Of a stretch of 64,000 nt of DNA, positions 8,170 to 16,754 are shown piece by piece (the stretch's first letter is position 1; the number at the start of each line of letters is the position of its first letter). Origin of the DNA: Sporocytophaga sp. (GTDB lineage Bacteria > Bacteroidota > Bacteroidia > Cytophagales > Cytophagaceae); contig JANQAB010000002.1 of the NCBI GenBank assembly GCA_024707265.1, positions 1-64,000 of the forward strand, in the 5' to 3' direction. Made by a program: the position numbers and the translations under genes. The notes under the pieces were generated by a model, which had not been told where the DNA came from, ran no database searches, and saw only the letters and a program-made list of their open reading frames with translations.

Positions 8170-8264
8170 TACCTATGCTCAAATTTTTTTTTAAATTTTT
8201 TCAAAAAATTATTGATTTCACTTTTTAAAGGGTTTTTGCTAATTTTGATTCATCTTCTTATTAC

Positions 8265-9422
8265 ATGAATCTCAGAATCTTTTTTGATAACATCAGAGAG
8301 CTTTAGAAAGCCTTCTGCTGACCCTACACTATTTGTCAACAATATAAAAACTTATAGTGAGGATTTTCCGGATTGGAAAGAGGCTGATATAGCCCTCATA
8401 GGTCTTGTGGAGGACAGAGGAAGTACCACCAATAACAATCTTTCAAAGCGGTCCTGATGAAATCAGAAAAAAAATTATATAATCTGAAAAGAGGTGGTGG
8501 AGCCTACAAGATCGTTGACCTTGGAAATCTCCGTTGTGGTGTAAACCTGGAAGAAAGCTATTCGGAGAATCAAAGAAGTTTGTGAATTGCTGATGCAACA
8601 CAACACTGTTCCGGTTTTATTCGGAGGAACACATGATCTTGATTACGGACAGTTTTTAGGATATGAATCATCCGGAAAAAAGTGATCAATATGCTTAATG
8701 TGGATGCATTTGGGGATATAGAAGGCAAGCAGGGAAGATATGAGTCAAAATATCAACAAATCCATAAAACTGAAGACCCTAAATTATTTTTCATTACAGT
8801 CAACTTGCACACCAGTCTCATTTTGTAGATCCTGAAACGATCAATGTTCTGGAAAAGCTTTATTTTGAAACAAGAAGACTTGGGCAGATACGTGAAAGTC
8901 TGGAAGATATAGAGCCCGTTGTGAGGAATGCGGATATGCTCAGGTTTCGATATTACTTCTATCAAACAGGCAGACGCTCCGGGAAATGCAAATTCGCAGC
9001 CTTTTGGTTTGACAGGTGAAGAGGCCTGCCAGATTTGCTGGTATGCAGGACTTAGTTCCCGTCTCAGTTCATTTGGGATTTATGAATATAACCCTGAGTT
9101 GGATTTTAGAGGGCAGACTTCCGGGGTGATTGCAACCATGATCTGGTATTTCATAGAAGGATTTTATCTGCGTCAGGATGACAAGGATGTGAACAGTGTT
9201 AATTTTACGAAATATATCGTTTCTCTTCAGGAAGAGCCGCATAAACTGGTTTTCTATAAAAATGAAAAATCAGAAAAATGGTGGCTTGAAGTGCCTTATC
9301 CTTCTGGGAAAAGCAAATTTGCAAGAAATTCAATAGTTCCCTGCTGCTATGCTGATTACCAGGATGCCAACAACGGCGAGATTCCCAACCGCTGGTTGCT
9401 TACTCACGCCAAACTAATTTGA
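8265..9422 (+). pseudogene. Ureohydrolase-family gene, frameshifted copy
   Basis: This is the inverted copy of the intact gene at 5009-6163. From the conserved ATG at 8265 there are missing bases near 8303-8310, extra bases near 8445, 8470 and 8562, an extra AA near 8680, and a cluster of substitutions at 8710-8790 (the DAF-VDM and following region). The frame is restored from about 8940, so the last ~160 codons (SFDITS onward) are open and identical. Mixed substitutions and indels confined to one stretch suggest low-quality sequence or local decay. Confidence 0.75.
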
Positions 9423-9897
9423 TGCGGACAGGTTATTTCTTCAGTATGGAGAAAGAACCCATTACCGTCGTCGATAATTATACCCTTGCATCACCTGTAG
9501 AAAGGATTCTTGCACTGTTTATCGATTATATCGTTGCAGGAGTGATATATACTGTATTCTTTTTTATCTTCCCTGGTTTTATTGCAGCACTGACGAGTAC
9601 AGTTTATCTGATATTCAGGGATAATTTTCGTTTTCTGGGTTATAAATCTTTAGGGAAAAAAGTTTTTAAAATAGAGGTTCTAAAAATGATTCTACCCGGA
9701 TCAGTATTAAAACTGCTCTGAAACGAAACTTTGTATTCTTTACAGCTCTTTTGAATATTAATCCCGGTTCATGGTTTTATATTGCCGGATCCATCACTTT
9801 ATTGTTCTTCGCTATAGAGGGCTACCTGCTGATTACAACCGACGACAATCAAAGACTTGGAGATTATTTCGCAGATACTTTAGTGGTTAAGGAATAG
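9419..9897 (+). pseudogene. RDD family membrane protein, one-base frameshift copy
   Basis: This is the copy of 4533-5012. It is identical up to about codon 87, where the run after CTA holds five A instead of six near 9682-9688. The frame then runs into a stop at 9719-9721. The remaining sequence to the native stop at 9895-9897 is intact, so a single base would restore it. Confidence 0.8.
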
Positions 9898-10725
9898 CTA
9901 CTTTTTCGAATATTCCTGAAGGTCAAGGTCAAGGGAACCCACCAGAACGTTCGCTTCCACTTTTAAAAGAATTCTTCTTTCATCATTCGTGATCCAGGCT
10001 TTTACAGGAAGTTCCCCGCTCAGAAGTCCATTAGGAGGAAGGATAGGCGCAATTTTGTAGGCAATTCCTTTTCCAAATATACTCTTCACTTTTTCTGTTC
10101 CGAGGTATTTTACTTTGATGTTAAAGGAATTTTCTTCCAGAAACACATCTATCACCAATGTATCACCAACGGCCATAGAATTGAAATTGGCATTTCTCAG
10201 TAAGTATAAGGAACTGATCATATCTTCCATATCAGTTGTTATATCAAATGATTTATTTTTGATATTCTCTTTTCTGGTGGTATCAGTTACATATACTTTA
10301 TTTTCAAGTCTGTTGAAAATGGAAAATTCATCTTTGCGGTACTTGTTTTCCTGAAGGTGTCTCGAAAATTTAACAGGAAGAAGATCAATGGTATCTACGC
10401 AGGTTTCCCAGGTATCATCAAGATTAGACATCCATCCGGCTGCGCCTTTCAGCTTACAGTTGACTTTGACGCTGTAGCAGGGAGTTTGGTCTACCCAATG
10501 AAGTTTGGTGTCATTTTCGATTATCAATGTACCGGCGTTAAGCAAACCATAACTTGCATTATATTTAAACCGTTCACCTTCCTTATAATAGTTATTAGTG
10601 TGCTTAATTTGTTTATGAGTAGGAATAAAAAGCTCCTTACCTCCTCTTTCTCCTTCGCAGCTAAATAACAACCATACAGGTATAATCAATAGAAAATAAT
10701 AATAGAGATAGGCAAGTTTATTCAT
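9898..10725 (-). CDS. DUF3108 domain lipoprotein (right copy)
   Basis: The 275-residue product is identical to 3705-4532, which is described there: a lipobox-like LLFSC after a hydrophobic N-terminus, then a DUF3108 beta-rich domain. Its stop codon abuts that of the convergent RDD gene (TAGCTA). It is divergent from the DUF486 gene across a 259-bp spacer with no other gene. Confidence 0.8.
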   Translation of the reverse strand: MNKLAYLYYYFLLIIPVWLLFSCEGERGGKELFIPTHKQIKHTNNYYKEGERFKYNASYGLLNAGTLIIENDTKLHWVDQTPCYSVKVNCKLKGAAGWMSNLDDTWETCVDTIDLLPVKFSRHLQENKYRKDEFSIFNRLENKVYVTDTTRKENIKNKSFDITTDMEDMISSLYLLRNANFNSMAVGDTLVIDVFLEENSFNIKVKYLGTEKVKSIFGKGIAYKIAPILPPNGLLSGELPVKAWITNDERRILLKVEANVLVGSLDLDLQEYSKK

Positions 10726-10773
10726 GCTAATTTTTTAAGTGGTTATGGCTCCAAAAAACTGTGCCATATTTTT

Positions 10774-10806
10774 CAAATTTAATATTTCTGCAACGCTAAA
10801 AGCAAA
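10774..10806 (-). promoter_or_regulatory. Candidate promoter for the DUF3108 gene (right)
   Basis: Minus-strand TTTG (10806-10803) and TAAATTTG (10781-10774), 21-bp spacer. It is a copy of the left-arm element. Confidence 0.45.
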
Positions 10807-10984
10807 AAAGAAATTATAATACTGTGAATAAACATACTATTAATTAAGGATTTCGCAGTAGTTTCCCACTTGGGTGCTCATGAAAATCAATTCTTTGGAA
10901 TGTTTGGTAAGGGGCATAGAAAAAACTTTTTCGTTTTGATGTTAAAGATATTTAAACTTGTATAAGTTAAAATAGAAATATTAT

Positions 10985-11356
10985 ATGAAAGGAATTCTGG
11001 CAATAGGTCTTTTAATACTTTCCAATGCATTCATGACGCTTGCATGGTATGGCCATTTATTTTTTAAGAAAGTGCCTTGGTTCAGCAAGCTGGGTTTGTT
11101 TGGCGTTATTATAATAAGTTGGGGAATGGCCTTTTTTGAATACTGTTTTCAAGTGCCAGCCAACCGTATTGGTTTTGAGGAAAATGGTGGCCCTTTTTCA
11201 TTATTTGAGTTAAAAGTGATACAGGAAGTTGTTTCTCTAACTGTCTTTACAGCTTTTGCAATTCTTGTTTTCAAATCTGATAAACTGGCCTGGAATTACG
11301 TGGTTGGCTTTTCATTGCTCATACTGGCTGTTTTCTTTATATTTAAAAAATGGTAA
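10985..11356 (+). CDS. DUF486 / DMT-like small membrane protein (right copy)
   Basis: The 123-residue, four-helix membrane protein is identical to 3073-3444. It has the conserved AWYGHL near residue 20 and FEYCFQVPANRIG near residue 51, typical of DUF486. It lies 51 bp upstream of the intact moxR gene on the same strand and may share a transcript with it, but the families have no known functional link. Confidence 0.8.
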   Translation: MKGILAIGLLILSNAFMTLAWYGHLFFKKVPWFSKLGLFGVIIISWGMAFFEYCFQVPANRIGFEENGGPFSLFELKVIQEVVSLTVFTAFAILVFKSDKLAWNYVVGFSLLILAVFFIFKKW

Positions 11357-11407
11357 GTTGCAATTGCTAACGGTTTTACCTTAGACAGAATTAATATTAT
11401 TGAGCTG

Positions 11408-12400
11408 ATGGCAGAGATAACAGATAAAGAGCGTACAGACTTATTATATACAAAATTAAAGCAAGTAAGGGAAGAAGTAGGAAAGGTGGTGATTGGTCAG
11501 GATTATATGTTCAATCGTTTGCTTTTGGGACTATTTACAAATGGTCACATATTGCTTGAAGGTGTTCCTGGTCTTGCCAAAACATTAATGGTGAATACCC
11601 TGGCTAAAGTTTTACATCTTGATTTTAACAGGATCCAGTTTACTCCTGATCTTCTGCCTGCTGACCTCATAGGCACAATGATTTACAATCAGGCCAAGAG
11701 TGATTTTGAAGTAAAGAAAGGACCTATCTTTGCAAATCTTATACTTGCAGATGAGGTGAACAGATCTCCTGCGAAAGTGCAGGCGGCATTACTTGAATCT
11801 ATGCAGGAAAGACAGGTAACTATCGGTGAAACTACGTTTAAGCTGGATAGCCCTTTCCTGGTACTTGCCACTCAGAACCCTGTAGATCAGGAAGGTACAT
11901 ACCCATTGCCTGAAGCCCAGATGGACCGTTTCATGATGAAAGTACATGTTGATTATCTTGACAAGGAATCGGAACTTGAAGTAATGAGACGTATGTCAAA
12001 TATGAACTTCAGATACGAGCCTAAAACCATCCTTGATAAAGAAGATATCGCTTTGATCAGAAATGAAATCAATAAGGTAAACATGTCTGAAAGTCTTGAG
12101 AAGTATATTATAGAGCTAGTGTTTGCAAGCAGAAGACCAAAGGAATATGGATTAAGTGATGAGGCAGAATACATCCAGTATGGGGCTTCAACAAGAGCAA
12201 GTATCAATCTTAACCTCGCATCTAAGTTTATTGCATTTTCAAATCAAAGAGATTACGTTTTGCCTGAAGATGTGAAGTCTGTAGCTTATGATGTTTTGAA
12301 TCACAGGATCATTCTTAATTATGAAGCGGAAGCAGATGGCGTGACGACCAGACAAATCATCGAATCTATATTAAGAAAAGTAACGATAGGGAAAGTATAA
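11408..12400 (+). CDS. MoxR-family AAA+ ATPase (intact copy)
   Basis: The 330-residue protein has Walker A GVPGLAKT (about 52-59), Walker [11 protein letters not shown] (about 113-122), the MoxR-typical sensor 1 region [19 protein letters not shown] and the pre-sensor MDRFMMK, plus a C-terminal lid with GASTRASINL. This is the full set for the MoxR proper subfamily. MoxR ATPases act as chaperones that activate metal- or VWA-domain partners. In most Bacteroidota the gene is followed by a DUF58 gene and VWA/BatA genes; here it is followed by a terminator, so the usual partner is not adjacent. Confidence 0.9.
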   Translation: MAEITDKERTDLLYTKLKQVREEVGKVVIGQDYMFNRLLLGLFTNGHILLEGVPGLAKTLMVNTLAKVLHLDFNRIQFTPDLLPADLIGTMIYNQAKSDFEVKKGPIFANLILADEVNRSPAKVQAALLESMQERQVTIGETTFKLDSPFLVLATQNPVDQEGTYPLPEAQMDRFMMKVHVDYLDKESELEVMRRMSNMNFRYEPKTILDKEDIALIRNEINKVNMSESLEKYIIELVFASRRPKEYGLSDEAEYIQYGASTRASINLNLASKFIAFSNQRDYVLPEDVKSVAYDVLNHRIILNYEAEADGVTTRQIIESILRKVTIGKV

Positions 12401-12480
12401 TAAATGAGAGAGACAGATCAGCGGGAGAGGTTGACCTAATTTGAAGTAGGAGAATTAATAAAGAACTATTATTAATTTTG

Positions 12481-12519
12481 AAATTGAAAAGCCGATGAGA
12501 TTCTTCGGCTTTTCAATTT
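12481..12519. terminator. Bidirectional terminator between moxR and the DUF805 gene
   Basis: A perfect 15-bp stem (12481-12495 with 12505-12519, core GAAAAGCCGA / TCGGCTTTTC) with a 9-nt loop serves the two convergent genes. It has A-rich and T-rich flanks on both strands. Confidence 0.85.
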
Positions 12520-12536
12520 TCTTTTAGTACCATTTT

Positions 12537-12863
12537 TTAAATTGTTACAGAACCTTCTGTGTTACCAACTTCCTTTGGATTTGGTCCATATTCATTTGAT
12601 CCATGATTTCCATTGCTAAATAGCAGTACGAGGAAATAAAACGGAATGAGCTGAAACCAACCACTTCGACCAAGATCATGGCATCTCTTAGCTCCTTGAG
12701 CCCATAGAAACCATAGCTGAGGTATGATAATCGGAGCAATAATAAAATAACCTGACTGAACACATACAATAAATATTGCATAAAAAATCAAATAAATTAA
12801 AAATGAAATCCCGAATTCAGTTCTTCTGATCCGGCCTTCAAATGAAAATGCGTTTTTGAACAT
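12537..12863 (-). CDS. DUF805 family inner-membrane protein (right copy)
   Basis: The 108-residue protein matches 1563-1889 exactly; the domain description is given there (FEGRIRRTEFG head, KRCHDLGRSGW motif, YGPNPK tail). An alternative 78-residue frame inside it is a shadow and was not annotated. Confidence 0.8.
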   Translation of the reverse strand: MFKNAFSFEGRIRRTEFGISFLIYLIFYAIFIVCVQSGYFIIAPIIIPQLWFLWAQGAKRCHDLGRSGWFQLIPFYFLVLLFSNGNHGSNEYGPNPKEVGNTEGSVTI

Positions 12864-13172
12864 AGTGTTAGGTTTTTGCTAATAGTGTAGTTATAAATAA
12901 TAAAACCATTTACGAGACTGATAATTAGAATGTTTTACATAGGGTTTTCTGCAGAAAGAATTGATCAGGCATGGAGAGTTTCGTTTAATGTTTCCATTGC
13001 ATCAGGATTATTAAAATGTCTCAGAGGATATAAAGTTGAAAAATGTCCATAGATTCTTTTTATAGAATATTAGTAATGGAAGGCTCTTTACTAAACCCTT
13101 GTGCAAGGCCGTCCAGATTATGTTGCAATTCTACAATAATTCCTCTGTTGGTTATGTTGAAACAGCTATGGA
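12864..13172. other. Non-coding gap with a possible decayed coding remnant
   Basis: No intact gene is present. On the minus strand, 13161-13060 reads as a 33-codon open stretch including GIIVELQHNLDGLAQGFSK before a stop, and short coding-like pieces continue in other frames toward 12970 (for example RHFNNPDAMETLNETLHA). This could be the relic of a gene, but I do not recognise the family and the stretch is short, so it remains a weak suggestion. Confidence 0.35.
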
Positions 13173-13628
13173 CTATTGCAATGTTATCGGTCGATTGTTT
13201 GCTGTTTGCCATATTCCTATGAAGATATTAATGAGAAATATAATTTGTCCTATCATAGGAAGTGTATAAGAAATAAAAAGTGCTTTGATAAAAAAGTTTT
13301 CACCCAAAGTAGATAGTAATTTTTCTAAGTTATTATCAAAGAGAAAGGAAAGTAAATCAGGACCCCATAAGATATAATATAAAGGTACTATTGTCATTAA
13401 TAAATGACTTAGGGTAAGATACTTATTTGTTCGTTTAGTTTTCTTGTCAAGAAGCCAGTATAACAATGAGGTGAATAAGAGAGTCCCTAACAATATAAAG
13501 GTGGTTGGAGAAGCTTCGTTTTCAATGATTGTATGCCATCCAAAGCTAAGTGTATATCTCAAGCCGGGATAAATCATTGCTAATATTATAGGTACTATAG
13601 CGAGTAGAAATAATTTATATCCTTTCAT
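13173..13628 (-). CDS. Unknown 151-residue multi-pass membrane protein
   Basis: I do not recognise a family. The protein has four hydrophobic segments at about residues 6-22, 42-60, 72-90 and 115-142, separated by short polar loops (DKKTKRTNKY before the third). The N-terminus MKGYKLFLLAIVPII may be a first helix or an uncleaved signal. It is followed on the same strand by the non-coding gap and preceded, 16 bp away, by the small gene at 13645-13977. The left-arm copy is frameshifted. Confidence 0.6.
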   Translation of the reverse strand: MKGYKLFLLAIVPIILAMIYPGLRYTLSFGWHTIIENEASPTTFILLGTLLFTSLLYWLLDKKTKRTNKYLTLSHLLMTIVPLYYILWGPDLLSFLFDNNLEKLLSTLGENFFIKALFISYTLPMIGQIIFLINIFIGIWQTANNRPITLQ

Positions 13629-13644
13629 AAAAATGATTTAATAC

Positions 13645-13977
13645 TTATATCTTTTCTAAATATTCCAAAGGAATAGGAGGAAGGTTTAGATCCTGCAATT
13701 CTGATTCTACCTGAAGTCGGAGAGAATGGGATTGCGCAAGAGAGAACTGAGTCTGATTATGATAGTTAATGTTTGTAAGAATAGATTCAATTGTTTTCTC
13801 TTCATCTTTTAGCAAATTCATAATTTTTTTGTCTGCTGGGAAATCACTAAAACAGTTTACATGATACAAAGGAATTTCATTTTCATAAATGATCCACTCT
13901 CCATAACTGGTATCTGGAAGCTTTACTAATAATTTATTTCCTGAAGGGGTTAAATAGGTGGTTACTCTATATCGCAT
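13645..13977 (-). CDS. Unknown ~110-residue protein
   Basis: The open frame extends to 14037, but that upstream part (LLKEGSRDFFIF) is the translated 3' side of a terminator hairpin at 14009-14046. The Met at 13977 (MRYRVTTYL) is therefore the likelier start. The protein is soluble-looking, with a central segment PDTSYGEWIIYENEIPLYHV and a Leu/Glu-rich C-terminus (QVESELQDLNLPPIPLEYL). No family is recognised. It could be a small co-transcribed partner of the 151-residue membrane protein 16 bp downstream. Confidence 0.5.
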   Translation of the reverse strand: MRYRVTTYLTPSGNKLLVKLPDTSYGEWIIYENEIPLYHVNCFSDFPADKKIMNLLKDEEKTIESILTNINYHNQTQFSLAQSHSLRLQVESELQDLNLPPIPLEYLEKI

Positions 13978-14008
13978 AAGTAATGAGAGGATTTTCTTGA
14001 AAATAAAA

Positions 14009-14046
14009 AAATCCCGGCTACCTTCCTTCAAAAGCAACCGGGAATA
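14009..14046 (-). terminator. Terminator after the coiled-coil gene 14069-14770
   Basis: On the minus strand TCCCGGTTGC ... GTAGCCGGGA forms a stem followed by a run of seven T, 20 bp past the stop codon. Its position argues that the next gene starts downstream, at 13977. Confidence 0.75.
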
Positions 14047-14068
14047 TTTTGTAAATATAATAAGTTTT

Positions 14069-14770
14069 TTACTTCAGATCATCAAGCTTCTGCTTTACCA
14101 CATCCACAGCTTTTTTCATCTTCTCGACTTCACTGGCAGCAGCAGTCTGATCAAGGTTGTTTTGTTCAACATCTTTTTTCAGTTGTTCAAGCTCTGAAGC
14201 ATTGTCTTTTAGTTTTTGTTCCAGGTTTATTTTCTCCTGTTTGTTTTTATCAATATCTCGTACAAGATTTTCTCCGTCTTTTATTTTTCTTTCCTGATTT
14301 TTAACGGAAGAACTTAATGCTTTTTCTGCATCTTTGATTTGATTGTTGATATCGACTCTATAGCATTCCAGAGCAAATTCATATAATATTTTCTCAGCAG
14401 ATTTATATGCACTGGAATTTGATTCTTTTGTTACATGAGATGTTCCCATATCTATTGCCCACCATACCTTTGTTCCTTTTCCTGAACCCTCAACCTTTGA
14501 TACTATTTTAACCGGGCTTGATGAGATGTTAGAAACATTTGCAACAGGAGTTGTATAAGTTCCTTTAGAACTTTCTGTTTTGCCATAACTTTTTAATTGT
14601 TTCTCCCACATTTTATCCACCGTCTTCTGGTCAAGATCAATTACTACAAACAATCCTGACCTATCTAACTTATCAATTGTTTCGGTTGATTCGCTAACTT
14701 TTACTTTTTGAGCCACAACAAATTGGGAAGCAATAAAAAATAGGAGTAATGTAAATACTATTTTTTGCAT
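14069..14770 (-). CDS. Secreted protein with C-terminal coiled coil, unknown function
   Basis: The 233-residue protein has a Sec-type signal peptide (FTLLLFFIASQFVVAQ, cleavage after about residue 20), a globular region to about residue 140 containing WWAIDMGTSHV, then a strongly charged heptad-rich region (about 145-232; EQKLKDNASELEQLKKDVEQ). A periplasmic or surface role is inferred. No family is recognised. It is divergent from the epimerase gene. The 3' half is duplicated at 1-337, and this gene marks the outer boundary of what the window shows of the inverted duplication. Confidence 0.65.
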   Translation of the reverse strand: MQKIVFTLLLFFIASQFVVAQKVKVSESTETIDKLDRSGLFVVIDLDQKTVDKMWEKQLKSYGKTESSKGTYTTPVANVSNISSSPVKIVSKVEGSGKGTKVWWAIDMGTSHVTKESNSSAYKSAEKILYEFALECYRVDINNQIKDAEKALSSSVKNQERKIKDGENLVRDIDKNKQEKINLEQKLKDNASELEQLKKDVEQNNLDQTAAASEVEKMKKAVDVVKQKLDDLK

Positions 14771-14873
14771 AAGATTTTTGTTTAAATATTAATTGCTAAA
14801 CAATATTAATTTCTTTAAATTATTTAATCAAAGGGTTTTATTTTATTCCCTGATTATTTTAATACCTAAATGG

Positions 14874-15785
14874 ATGAAAGGAAAAGTATTAATTACGGGT
14901 GGTACGGGAATTATCGGATCAAGGTTAACTGAAATTCTCAAAGAAAAAGAGTATGAAGTGGCACATTTGAGCAGGTCAACCGGAAAAGGCGATATTAAAA
15001 CATTTATTTGGGATGTTAAAACGGGAGCAATTGATGATAATGCGATAAAATTTGCAGATTATATTGTACATCTTGCTGGGGCCAATGTTTTTGAACACAA
15101 ATGGACAAATGAAGTAAAGCAAGAAATAATAGATAGCCGGGTAAAATCAGCAGATTTGCTTATCGACACATTGAAGAAACTCAATCATCCATTAAAGGCA
15201 TTTATATCTGCCTCAGCTATTGGCTACTATGGTGCAGATACAGGTGGTGAAAGGATAGTGGAAACGTCTCCTAAAGGGAAAGATTTCATAGCAAAGGTAA
15301 CGGAAGAATGGGAGGCTGCTGTAGATAATGCATCTCGTCTGGGAATCAGAACCGTGAAGTTAAGAACAGGAATTGTTTTCAGCAAAGAAGGCGGGGCTTT
15401 GGAGCAATTGGTGAAAACAGTAAATAGAAGTATGGGAGCATCTGTGGGTAGTGGAAAACAGCTAATTTCATGGATACATATTGATGATCTCTGTAATATG
15501 TATATTAAGGCTATTGAAGATGAGTCAATGAGTGGAGTTTACAATGCTGCAGGAGTTCATCCGGATACCAATCAGGAAGTAATGAAAGAAGTTGCTGGCT
15601 TACTTGGGAAACATCTGCTTCCGAATGTGCCTTCATTTGTGTTAAAGATGATGTTAGGTAGTGAAAGGGCTGAACTGGTGCTTGGCGGGAACAATATATC
15701 AGAAGAGAAAATTTTAAATGCTGGTTTTCAGTTCAAATACCAGGAACTAAGGCCTACCTTACAGGAGCTTTTATCACAAAACTAA
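14874..15785 (+). CDS. TIGR01777-family NAD(P)-binding epimerase
   Basis: About 303 residues from Met at 14874 (MKGKVLITGGTGIIGS). The frame is open back to 14793, but the extra 27 residues are unlike the family. It has the Rossmann motif GGTGIIG at the N-terminus, SASAIGYYG around residue 110 (SDR-type tyrosine region), WEAAVDNA, then R-GIVFSKEGGALEQL and SWIHIDDL typical of the SDR39U1/TIGR01777 group. Members resemble nucleotide-sugar epimerases, but the substrate is unknown; the group also includes proteins linked to cell division regulation (SulA-like in annotation only). Confidence 0.85.
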   Translation: MKGKVLITGGTGIIGSRLTEILKEKEYEVAHLSRSTGKGDIKTFIWDVKTGAIDDNAIKFADYIVHLAGANVFEHKWTNEVKQEIIDSRVKSADLLIDTLKKLNHPLKAFISASAIGYYGADTGGERIVETSPKGKDFIAKVTEEWEAAVDNASRLGIRTVKLRTGIVFSKEGGALEQLVKTVNRSMGASVGSGKQLISWIHIDDLCNMYIKAIEDESMSGVYNAAGVHPDTNQEVMKEVAGLLGKHLLPNVPSFVLKMMLGSERAELVLGGNNISEEKILNAGFQFKYQELRPTLQELLSQN

Positions 15786-15920
15786 TATTTAAATGCTTAT
15801 TTATCTGTGAGTTTAGGGAGATAGGCTAAATATGAACATGGTTTTAAAAACAACCTGATCCCAAAATCCGTTTAATGAAGGTAGATAATTAATCGAGGTA
15901 GGAACTAAATTTTTTAAATT

Positions 15921-16751
15921 ATGGACGACTACAGATCACCTAATTCCTTAAAATCAGACGATTTTTCAGGAGAACCAAATGAAAATTCTAATCCAACTAG
16001 TCCTTCAAAGAATCTAAAAATTGTTAATGAAGAGCAGCAAAGAGTGGAGGAAGAAAACAAAATAAGAAAAGCATTCAAAGAGCGCGATTGGAACGAAATA
16101 AAAAGTGCTGATTCCTGGGCTGTGTTTAAAGTCATGGCAGAGTTTGTCGAAGGCTTTGAAAAGCTTGCTAAAATTGGGCCCTGTGTCTCTATATTCGGTT
16201 CAGCTCGTATCAAGCAGGACAATCCATATTATCAGATGACTATGGAAATTGCTGCCAAACTGGTTCGCCATGGCTATGGTGTAATTACAGGAGGAGGGCC
16301 TGGCATTATGGAGGCGGCAAACAAAGGCGCCCATATGGAAGGTGGAAAATCCGTAGGGCTTAATATTCAGCTCCCTCATGAGCAATTTCACAATGTGTAT
16401 ATAGATCGCGATAAGATTCTTAACTTTGAGCACTTCTTTGTGAGAAAAGTAATGTTTGTTAAATATTCTCAAGGCTTTATTGTAATGCCCGGTGGCTTTG
16501 GTACCCTGGACGAACTGTTTGAAGCATTGACTTTAATTCAGACCAAAAAGATAGGAAGATTCCCGATAGTACTTGTCGGTAAGACATTCTGGAAAGGTTT
16601 GATGGATTGGATTGAACAAATTATGTATACCAAAGAAACTTGTATCGATATTAAAGATATGAGTCTTGTAACGATTGTGGATACTCCTTCAGAAGCTGTG
16701 AAGGCTATAGATGATTTCTATTCTAAATATCTGCTGCAACCTAACTTCTGA
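15921..16751 (+). CDS. LOG-family (TIGR00730) Rossmann protein
   Basis: The 276-residue protein has a polar N-terminal extension of about 85 residues before the LOG core: SIFGSARIK, then GGGPGIMEAANKGA near residue 126, and the signature PGGFGTLDELFEALTL near 192. Known LOG proteins hydrolyse nucleoside 5'-monophosphates to ribose phosphate and base (cytokinin activation in plants), often mis-annotated as lysine decarboxylase. The Arg and PGGxGTxxE motifs needed for activity are present. It ends 3 bp before the transglycosylase start, implying co-translation. Confidence 0.87.
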   Translation: MDDYRSPNSLKSDDFSGEPNENSNPTSPSKNLKIVNEEQQRVEEENKIRKAFKERDWNEIKSADSWAVFKVMAEFVEGFEKLAKIGPCVSIFGSARIKQDNPYYQMTMEIAAKLVRHGYGVITGGGPGIMEAANKGAHMEGGKSVGLNIQLPHEQFHNVYIDRDKILNFEHFFVRKVMFVKYSQGFIVMPGGFGTLDELFEALTLIQTKKIGRFPIVLVGKTFWKGLMDWIEQIMYTKETCIDIKDMSLVTIVDTPSEAVKAIDDFYSKYLLQPNF

Positions 16752-16754
16752 TCA

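Noticed and set aside
13978-14037. N-terminal extension of the small gene at 13645-13977
   Set aside because: It translates the terminator hairpin of the upstream gene.
15929-16472. Minus-strand frames over the LOG-family gene
   Set aside because: They are shadows of a well-supported gene on the plus strand.
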